From assembly GCA_013695195.1 (NCBI GenBank), contig JACDAY010000352.1, positions 1 to 6,208 on the forward strand: DNA of 6,208 nt. The letters run 5' to 3'. The position numbers and the translations under genes are program-made. Shown piece after piece: positions 1 to 4,861 of the stretch (its first letter is position 1; each line of letters starts with the position of its first letter). Source of the stretch: Blastocatellia bacterium. Its GTDB lineage: Bacteria; Acidobacteriota; Blastocatellia; Pyrinomonadales; Pyrinomonadaceae. The notes beneath the pieces were generated by a model. That model worked only from the letters and a program-made list of their open reading frames with translations, ran no database searches and was not told the DNA's origin.

Positions 1-1970
1 TTGCAGCTATGCTCAGTCCGGTTTTGGCCTTACCGACTGGAGCCGAAAGTGAAAAGAAGGTACTCACCGAAGATCAGAAAATCCTGCATGTGCTAAACCG
101 GCTGGGCTTTGGAGCGCGTCCCGGCGATGTGGAAAAGGTAAAGGCGTTCGGCCTGCAAAAATATATCGATCAGCAGATTAACGGCATTGCGATAAACGAT
201 GCGACTGCCGAAAATAAAGTAAAAAATATCGAAATTTTCAATATGACGACGGCCGAGGTTTTCGCGAAATATCCAAATCCCGGCGCTTTGCTTCGTAGGC
301 TCGAGGGCCGGAATCGTAATTCAGCCGCTCCGGTCCAGATGAATTCAGAAAAGATGCCGGAGCAAGCCGGGCAAAACGGCATGACACAGGACGAGCGGCG
401 CGAGCGCCAGCAAAAGCTGCAGAAACTTTATCGCGAATACGACCTAAAACCGGCAAATCAGCTTGTCCCGCAGATCGCGGCGAATCGCGTGCTTCGTGCC
501 GTATATTCCGAACGCCAACTGCAGGAAGTAATGGTCGATTTCTGGCAAAATCATTTCAACGTTTTTTCGGGAAAAAATGCCGTTCGCTGGTACATACCGA
601 GCTATGAACGCGACGTTCTGAGAAAAAACGCCTTGGGAAATTTTAAGGACCTCGTTGTTGGTACGGCACAGCATCCGGCGATGCTATTTTTCCTCGACAA
701 TTTCGAATCCGTTTCCCCGAATGCTCAAACAGCCGGGAATGGACGGGGAAACAATCTCCGAAATCGACTACAAAATGGCACCCTGACTCCTCGGATGCGT
801 GAAAGGATCAAACAGCGTCAGGGATTGACCGACCAGCAGCTTGATCAAAGGATCAAGCAAATGGGCAGTGCGCCGGCGAATCAACAGCGGCGGAAACGCG
901 GCATCAACGAAAATTATGCCCGCGAGCTGATGGAGCTGCACACGCTGGGAGTTGACGGCGGCTACACGCAAAAAGATATTGTCGAGGTTGCTAAGTCCTT
1001 TACGGGCTGGACGATTGCCGATCCCCGCGGATATCGTAGAGCCGCCGCAAGCGCTATCCAGGGAAATGAAGATCAGCGTATTGCCAGGCTGCAAAGACAG
1101 GCGGGAATTCCTGACGACATCGAAAGCGGCGAGTTCTATTTCAACGAACGCTGGCACGACAAGGATGCAAAAACGGTTCTCGGCCAAAAGATCGATGAAG
1201 GCGGCATAAAGGATGGTTTGAAAGTGATAGACATTCTGGTCAAACATCCTTCAACAGCCAAATTCATGGCACGCAAGCTTGCTGTTAAATTTGTCAGCGA
1301 TAATCCGAGCGAAGCATTTGTAGGACGAATCGCCAATTCTTTTCACAAATCCGGCGGCGACATCAAGACTACATTAAAGGCTTTGTTTAGCGACAAAGAG
1401 TTTTTTGCGCCCGAAAACTACCGTGCAAAGATCAAAACGCCGTTCGAGTTGGCTATAAGCTCGATCCGTACGCTCAACGCCGACACAAACGCTGGTGGCG
1501 GACTGCTCACAATGCTGAATAAACTCGGCGAAGTTCCCTACGGCTACCAGGCACCGACGGGTTATCCTGACTCAGCCGAAGATTGGGTGAACACCGGCGC
1601 CTTACTTGAAAGATTGAATTTCGCGGTCGCAATAGCCAGCAACCGGATTCCGGGAACTGTAGTTAATTTGAAGGCCTTTGAAGGAACCGGCAAATCGCAA
1701 GTGCTGGATCGGGCGATCAGGGAAATCCTGGGCGGCGAGATTTCCGCCGGCACGAAAGCCACGCTGCTGAAACAGATTGAACAACCTTTGCCGGAGGTGA
1801 AGGCCGGAGTTGAGACCGAAGATGCTGCAGTAGAAATGCAGGCTATGGCGGGCCAAGGCCAGCGAGGCAGGATGAACCGGCAGGCGCGTCTTCTACCGCC
1901 GAGCGGAAACCCCGAAGTTTTCAAGGTGGTGAGCTTCGTTTTGGGAACACCGGAGTTTCAACGGCAGTAA
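1..1970 (+). CDS. DUF1800 family secreted protein, 5' end cut by the window
   Basis: This is a member of the DUF1800 family (Pfam PF08811), large exported proteins of unknown biochemical function, common in Acidobacteriota and Planctomycetes and often encoded beside DUF1501 proteins. Numbering from the ATG at base 9, the family blocks appear in order: RLGFGARPGD (31-40), MVDFWQNHFNVF (175-186), NENYARELMELHTLG (300-314), AKSFTGWTI (328-336), HDKDAKTVLGQ (383-393), YGYQAPTGYPDS (511-522), and a C-terminal FVLGTPEFQRQ ending at TAA 1968-1970. The 653 visible residues are a normal family length, so little is missing. The frame is open to the left edge (GCA GCT before the ATG), and the first residues, MLSPVLALPTGAES, look like the end of a signal peptide without its basic N-terminus, so I think the true start is upstream. 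Gln/Arg/Asn-rich hydrophilic stretches lie near 100-140, 238-298 and 610-630. The downstream neighbour is convergent, so no partner follows in the same direction. Family assignment is firm; function is unknown. Confidence 0.93.
   Translation, partial: AAMLSPVLALPTGAESEKKVLTEDQKILHVLNRLGFGARPGDVEKVKAFGLQKYIDQQINGIAINDATAENKVKNIEIFNMTTAEVFAKYPNPGALLRRLEGRNRNSAAPVQMNSEKMPEQAGQNGMTQDERRERQQKLQKLYREYDLKPANQLVPQIAANRVLRAVYSERQLQEVMVDFWQNHFNVFSGKNAVRWYIPSYERDVLRKNALGNFKDLVVGTAQHPAMLFFLDNFESVSPNAQTAGNGRGNNLRNRLQNGTLTPRMRERIKQRQGLTDQQLDQRIKQMGSAPANQQRRKRGINENYARELMELHTLGVDGGYTQKDIVEVAKSFTGWTIADPRGYRRAAASAIQGNEDQRIARLQRQAGIPDDIESGEFYFNERWHDKDAKTVLGQKIDEGGIKDGLKVIDILVKHPSTAKFMARKLAVKFVSDNPSEAFVGRIANSFHKSGGDIKTTLKALFSDKEFFAPENYRAKIKTPFELAISSIRTLNADTNAGGGLLTMLNKLGEVPYGYQAPTGYPDSAEDWVNTGALLERLNFAVAIASNRIPGTVVNLKAFEGTGKSQVLDRAIREILGGEISAGTKATLLKQIEQPLPEVKAGVETEDAAVEMQAMAGQGQRGRMNRQARLLPPSGNPEVFKVVSFVLGTPEFQRQ
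3..50 (+). other. C-terminal part of a probable signal peptide
   Basis: The first visible in-frame codons read A-A-M-L-S-P-V-L-A-L-P-T-G-A-E-S. They are small and hydrophobic residues followed by a polar, charged stretch (ESEKK). This resembles the h- and c-regions of a Sec signal peptide, with possible cleavage after VLA (residues 5-7 from the ATG at base 9) or after TGA (residues 10-12). No basic n-region is visible, which is why the ATG at base 9 is unlikely to be the true start. The cleavage site is inferred, not shown. Confidence 0.5.
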
Positions 1971-2006
1971 GGTTCATTGCAGAAATCGGCCGCTTTTCGT
2001 CAGTTA
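1971..2006. other. Convergent intergenic gap without a clear terminator
   Basis: Only 36 bases separate the stop of the DUF1800 gene from the stop of the rhomboid gene on the opposite strand. The stretch contains the small palindrome CGGCCG (1988-1993), loosely flanked by AAA and TTT. The stem is too short, with no loop or downstream T-run, to be called an intrinsic terminator in either direction. Termination of both transcripts is therefore unexplained by sequence, and some overlap of the convergent 3' ends is likely. Confidence 0.4.
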
Positions 2007-2714
2007 TTATACTTTACGCCCGATGGCGAAGACTTTCACGAGAGCCAGCCCGGCAATAAACCCTCCGATGTGTGCAGCGTACGCGACGCCGCCGGTTCCA
2101 GCCGGCGTCAAGTATCCCGTTATAAGTTGATAGGCTATCCAGATGCCGAGAGCGACAAAGGCAGGGACGGTCGTAAGAAAACTAAAAATAATCGCCCGGA
2201 CCTGCCGCTGCGGAAATAAAAGAATGTACCCGCCGAGCACGCCGGAGATTGCGCCGGAAGCCCCGAGCATCGGGATTATCGAGCCGCTATCCATAAAAAT
2301 TTGGGCGAAGGCAGCGGCAAGCCCGCAAACGATATAAAAGGCAGCATAACGAATATGACCCAGCAGGTTTTCGAGATTATCGCCGAAAATAAACAGGAAC
2401 ATCATATTCCCGAAAATATGCATGATGTCGCCGTGCATAAACATCGAGCTGAGAAAGTTGAAGTAAACCGGTAACGGCGTTGCGAAATGCCGTATCTCGC
2501 CGGTGTTCCCAAGCGAATCGCGAACTACCTGGACGCCGGTAATGTCAACGCCGGTAGTAACCTCTCTTGGCACAAGCGAAAATGCGTACGAGAATTCATC
2601 GTTGCTTCCCAGTTGCTGCAAGAGCAGAAAAACAAGGATGTTGATCCCGATAAAAACGTAATTAACGAAAGGGGTTATTGTTCTGTCTGTATTGTCGTCG
2701 CCGATTGGAAACAT
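2007..2714 (-). CDS. Rhomboid family intramembrane serine protease
   Basis: This is a polytopic inner-membrane protease of the rhomboid family (Pfam PF01694, MEROPS S54), which cleaves transmembrane segments of substrate proteins within the bilayer. The 235 residues carry the full catalytic set. The nucleophile is Ser153 in GASGAISG (151-158), the base is His215 in AYAAHIGGFIAG (211-222), and HIFGN (99-103) supplies the His and Asn that correspond to the E. coli GlpG oxyanion residues H150 and N154. Hydrophobic segments fall near 14-34, 86-110, 120-140, 146-166, 173-200 and 208-230, giving the basic six-helix rhomboid core with no extra cytosolic domain. The hydrophilic loop between the first two helices (about 36-82) contains SLVPREV, a common feature of the family. 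The ATG at 2712-2714 is preceded by GGGAGGG at a 9-base spacing. It is the last gene of a minus-strand unit, 20 bases after the Uma2 stop. Its substrate cannot be predicted from the neighbours. Activity is inferred from residue conservation. Confidence 0.95.
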   Translation of the reverse strand: MFPIGDDNTDRTITPFVNYVFIGINILVFLLLQQLGSNDEFSYAFSLVPREVTTGVDITGVQVVRDSLGNTGEIRHFATPLPVYFNFLSSMFMHGDIMHIFGNMMFLFIFGDNLENLLGHIRYAAFYIVCGLAAAFAQIFMDSGSIIPMLGASGAISGVLGGYILLFPQRQVRAIIFSFLTTVPAFVALGIWIAYQLITGYLTPAGTGGVAYAAHIGGFIAGLALVKVFAIGRKV

Positions 2715-2723
2715 TCCGGTTTA

Positions 2724-2730
2724 CCCTCCC
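2724..2730 (-). promoter_or_regulatory. Shine-Dalgarno of the rhomboid gene
   Basis: On the minus strand the bases read GGGAGGG, 9 bases before the ATG at 2714. The site lies in the 20-base gap after the Uma2 stop codon (TAG, 2735-2737), which supports translation of the rhomboid from a shared transcript with its own ribosome entry. Confidence 0.7.
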
Positions 2731-2734
2731 TGAT

Positions 2735-3310
2735 CTAAACCAAAATTTCGTCAACCTCAATCTTCAAATCCGGAAGGACATCCGAAACTATCTGTTCGCC
2801 TGTTTTGAAAACTGTTGTCAATTGATAAATATCGATACTCGGTTTTTGATGAACTTCAACTATGTTGTTTTGCAAATTTATGATCCAAACCTCGGGAATT
2901 TCGGCGGCGGCATACAGCGGGAGCTTGACGTTCCGATCGTATTTCAGGCTCGCGTCAGAGACCTCAACGACCAAAATTACCTCGGCCGGCCGCGGGTGCC
3001 GTTTGCCGTCGTATTTTGTCAGATCAGCAAGCACGATGTCCGGCTCGGGTTCGTTGTAATCCGACATTCGCAACGGATTCTGAATGCTGACCATTACATT
3101 ATCCGGCACATTCTTTATAAGAAAACGATTCAAAAAATTAACTGCGGCGGCGTGCCTGTCACCTATTGTCATTTTTTTTATTAACTCTCCATCGATAATT
3201 TCCGCTTTCTCGTAATCGGTTATCAATCCGAGCTCGATCATCTGGTAATATTCGTCAACGGAAAACCGTAGTTGCACCGGCTGCGGTCCGACATTAATGG
3301 CATTCATCAT
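2735..3310 (-). CDS. Uma2 family (DUF820) PD-(D/E)XK nuclease-fold protein
   Basis: This belongs to the Uma2/DUF820 family (Pfam PF05685), small proteins with a restriction-endonuclease-like fold, abundant in Cyanobacteria, Chloroflexi, Planctomycetes and Acidobacteriota. Their cellular role is not established and nuclease activity is mostly inferred from the fold. Numbering from the chosen start, the family blocks are FSVDEYYQM (16-24), IIDGELI with Glu42 (38-44), EPEPDIVLAD with Asp91 (87-96), VVEVSDASLKYDRNVKLPLY with Glu116 and Lys129 (114-133), and IPEVWIINL (138-146). Asp91 and Glu116 fit the acidic positions of the PD-(D/E)XK site, so it looks intact. At 191 residues it is full length for the family. 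The frame stays open back to an ATG at 3364, but that start would overlap the transporter stop and has no ribosome site; the ATG at 3308-3310 follows GAGGTGA at 4 bases and is preferred (a second ATG follows immediately at 3305-3307). It sits between a transporter gene (37-base gap) and a rhomboid gene (20-base gap). A hand count over 2761-3300 gives about 46% G+C, slightly AT-richer than sampled neighbours. Confidence 0.9.
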   Translation of the reverse strand: MMNAINVGPQPVQLRFSVDEYYQMIELGLITDYEKAEIIDGELIKKMTIGDRHAAAVNFLNRFLIKNVPDNVMVSIQNPLRMSDYNEPEPDIVLADLTKYDGKRHPRPAEVILVVEVSDASLKYDRNVKLPLYAAAEIPEVWIINLQNNIVEVHQKPSIDIYQLTTVFKTGEQIVSDVLPDLKIEVDEILV

Positions 3311-3314
3311 AAAA

Positions 3315-3321
3315 TCACCTC
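3315..3321 (-). promoter_or_regulatory. Shine-Dalgarno that fixes the Uma2 start
   Basis: On the minus strand the bases read GAGGTGA, followed by TTTT and then ATG ATG. This is a strong match to the 16S anti-Shine-Dalgarno. It places the start at 3310 (or 3307) rather than at the upstream in-frame ATG at 3364, removing 18 residues of basic, unlikely N-terminus. Confidence 0.75.
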
Positions 3322-3347
3322 GCGAAAAAAATATTTTACGCCTTTTC

Positions 3348-4760
3348 CTACCCGATTCCAACATTTTCAGGCGTTTTCAGAAGCTCATAGCCTTCTGAGC
3401 GTGCAACGAATGTAGCAGCCGTGAGATCGCCAACCACATTCAGCGTCGTCCTGCACATATCCAAAATGCGGTCAACGCCGAGGATTATCGCGATCAGTGC
3501 CGGATCGATTCCGATCATAAACAGAATACCGATGATAAATGGTATTGAGCCGGACGGAACGCCCGCAGTCCCGATGCCGCCGAGAATCGCCAAATAAACA
3601 ACCATCAATTGCAGAGCGATGGTCAACTCCACACCCGCCAACTGAGCCAGGAATAAAACTGTAACGCCTTCGTAAAGCGCGGTACCGTTTTGGTTTGCGG
3701 TCGCTCCGACTGTCAGCACAAAGCTGTTAATCTCTTTAGGCACGCCGAGGTTTTCATGCGAAACCCGGAGAGCCGTCGGCAGCGTCGCGTTCGAGGACGA
3801 AGTGGAAAATGCCGTCAAAATAACGGTCTGTACACGTTTGAAAAATTCAATCGGGTTGATCTTCGACAAAAACCAGACAGACAGCGAATAGACACCGAAA
3901 AAGTGGATCGAAAGACCGAGCAGTACTGTAATAACAAACCACCCGAGCGATTGCAGCAGCTCTAGGCCGAACTGTGCGATATTGTTGAACAGCAGGCACG
4001 CGACGGCATACGGGGCGAACTTCATCACGATATCGATGATCTTGGTCGTTACCGCGAACAGCGATTCCATGACGCCGACGAACGGGGCGGAGACCGGCGA
4101 CGGAAGCAGGGTTATCGCAATGCCGATGATCAACGCAAAGAACATTATATGCAGCATGTTCGGGCTGGCGCCGGAAATCGAATTGAATGGGTTACTCGGC
4201 ACGATTGTCTTCACAGCCTGCATTAAGGCCGAATCAGTCTGTGAAGCTTCGGCGGCCTTTCTTTGCGCCTCGGTCGCAACTGTGCCGGCGCTGCTGAACT
4301 TTGCCTTAAGCTCCGCGGCGGTTTCAGGGCTGATGCGTTCGCCTGGCCTGATCGTGTTTGCCAGCCCCAAACCGATGAAAACAGAAATGGCTGAAATGAC
4401 CAGCGTGTACGCAAACGATTTGAACCCGATCCGCCCCAGTTTTCGAATATCGCCAATTCCCGCAACGCCCACCACAAGCGAAGAGAAGACAAGCGGCACG
4501 ACGATCATCAGCAGCAGACTCAGAAACAATTGGCCTATCGGCCGGGTGAAATTTTCGACCGTCCAGACGACCCATTCGTTATTGCCGCCCAGCGTCCAAT
4601 TCGCCGCAAGGCCGCCGATAACGCCGACCGCCAGACCGATAAATATCTTCGTATGCAGCCGCATGCCCTTTGGCTTGTCAGGCGTATCATCGTCGAGATC
4701 TGTTGTCAGTTCTTGTTCGTACTCGTTTACCGGAATTTGTTCTTTGTCTTTTTCAGCCAT
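3348..4760 (-). CDS. Dicarboxylate/amino acid:cation symporter (DAACS, GltP/DctA type)
   Basis: This is an inner-membrane secondary transporter of the SDF/DAACS family (Pfam PF00375, TC 2.A.23), which couples uptake of glutamate, aspartate or C4-dicarboxylates to sodium ions or protons by an elevator mechanism. The signature elements of the transport domain are in order: Ser-rich hairpin 1, AFSTSSSNATLP (317-328); helix 7, ATANQNGTALYEG (353-365); hairpin 2, GTAGVPSGSIP (397-407); and helix 8, DRILDMCRTTLNVVGD (430-445). In helix 8, Asp434, Arg437, Asn441 and Asp445 align with GltPh D394, R397, N401 and D405. The arginine argues for an acidic substrate. Helix 7 has NQNGT where GltPh has NMDGT, replacing an aspartate tied to a sodium site. 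The protein also has an acidic 33-residue N-terminal tail and a hydrophilic, Ala-rich loop of about 50 residues (138-190) after the third helix. At 470 residues it is somewhat longer than GltPh. AGGTGA precedes the ATG by 8 bases. It is the first gene of the minus-strand unit and divergent from the oxidase gene. Exact substrate and coupling ion are not determined. Confidence 0.95.
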   Translation of the reverse strand: MAEKDKEQIPVNEYEQELTTDLDDDTPDKPKGMRLHTKIFIGLAVGVIGGLAANWTLGGNNEWVVWTVENFTRPIGQLFLSLLLMIVVPLVFSSLVVGVAGIGDIRKLGRIGFKSFAYTLVISAISVFIGLGLANTIRPGERISPETAAELKAKFSSAGTVATEAQRKAAEASQTDSALMQAVKTIVPSNPFNSISGASPNMLHIMFFALIIGIAITLLPSPVSAPFVGVMESLFAVTTKIIDIVMKFAPYAVACLLFNNIAQFGLELLQSLGWFVITVLLGLSIHFFGVYSLSVWFLSKINPIEFFKRVQTVILTAFSTSSSNATLPTALRVSHENLGVPKEINSFVLTVGATANQNGTALYEGVTVLFLAQLAGVELTIALQLMVVYLAILGGIGTAGVPSGSIPFIIGILFMIGIDPALIAIILGVDRILDMCRTTLNVVGDLTAATFVARSEGYELLKTPENVGIG

Positions 4761-4768
4761 GCGTTAGT

Positions 4769-4774
4769 TCACCT
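4769..4774 (-). promoter_or_regulatory. Shine-Dalgarno of the symporter gene
   Basis: On the minus strand the bases read AGGTGA, followed by 8 bases (ACTAACGC) and the ATG at 4758-4760. This supports the chosen start of the symporter. Confidence 0.65.
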
Positions 4775-4821
4775 ATTTGTTGGAATGGAAAATCCGGGAA
4801 AAAGCGTCGGTTTTCGAGAGT

Positions 4822-4851
4822 TTAGCAGAAATGGCGGGAATTTGGTAAATT
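4822..4851 (+). promoter_or_regulatory. Weak candidate promoter of the oxidase gene
   Basis: TTAGCA (4822-4827) and TAAATT (4846-4851) are spaced by 18 bases and each matches the sigma-70 -35 and -10 consensus at four of six positions. The -10-like box ends 10 bases before the ATG at 4862, so a transcript from it would start at or within a few bases of the start codon. This is weak evidence alone, but fits the absence of a ribosome-binding site there. Confidence 0.2.
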
Positions 4852-4861
4852 CGCTGTAAGC

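Larger units (their letters stand above)
2007..4760 (-). other. Putative three-gene transcription unit: symporter, Uma2, rhomboid
   Basis: Three genes on the minus strand follow one another with gaps of 37 and 20 bases and no visible terminator between them, and each has its own Shine-Dalgarno. Such spacing normally means co-transcription, from a promoter in the 101-base region right of 4760. The products do not form a recognised pathway. The co-transcription is inferred from spacing alone. Confidence 0.6.
4761..4861. promoter_or_regulatory. Divergent intergenic region between symporter and oxidase genes
   Basis: These 101 bases separate two divergently read start codons and must carry the promoter of the oxidase and, unless transcription comes from elsewhere, that of the symporter unit. 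Reading the minus strand, TAAACT (4820-4825) is a possible -10 box, with TTTACC about 19 bases upstream as a poor -35; both match the sigma-70 consensus at only four of six positions. I see no clear operator palindrome, so any regulator cannot be named. Confidence 0.45.

Noticed and set aside
839..858. Perfect inverted repeat GCTTGATC, AAAG loop, GATCAAGC inside the DUF1800 gene
   Set aside because: An 8-base perfect repeat with a short loop is expected about once by chance in a window this size, it lies within coding sequence, and no T-run follows.
1982..1998. Possible bidirectional terminator around CGGCCG in the convergent gap
   Set aside because: The stem is only about six bases with no room for a loop and no adjacent T-run, so it would not form a stable hairpin.
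2678..3184. A 168-codon open frame on the plus strand opposite Uma2
   Set aside because: The minus-strand frame shows clear Uma2 motifs and a strong ribosome site; this one has neither.
3690..3965. Short plus-strand frame of 91 codons rich in Arg and Gln
   Set aside because: It is antisense to conserved transport-domain sequence of the symporter, with no homology or ribosome site seen.
3982..4767. A 261-codon open frame on the plus strand, fully antisense to the symporter gene
   Set aside because: It is a shadow of the symporter coding frame: low-complexity Ser/Thr/Ile/Ala composition, no family resemblance and no ribosome site, while the opposite strand carries all the DAACS motifs.
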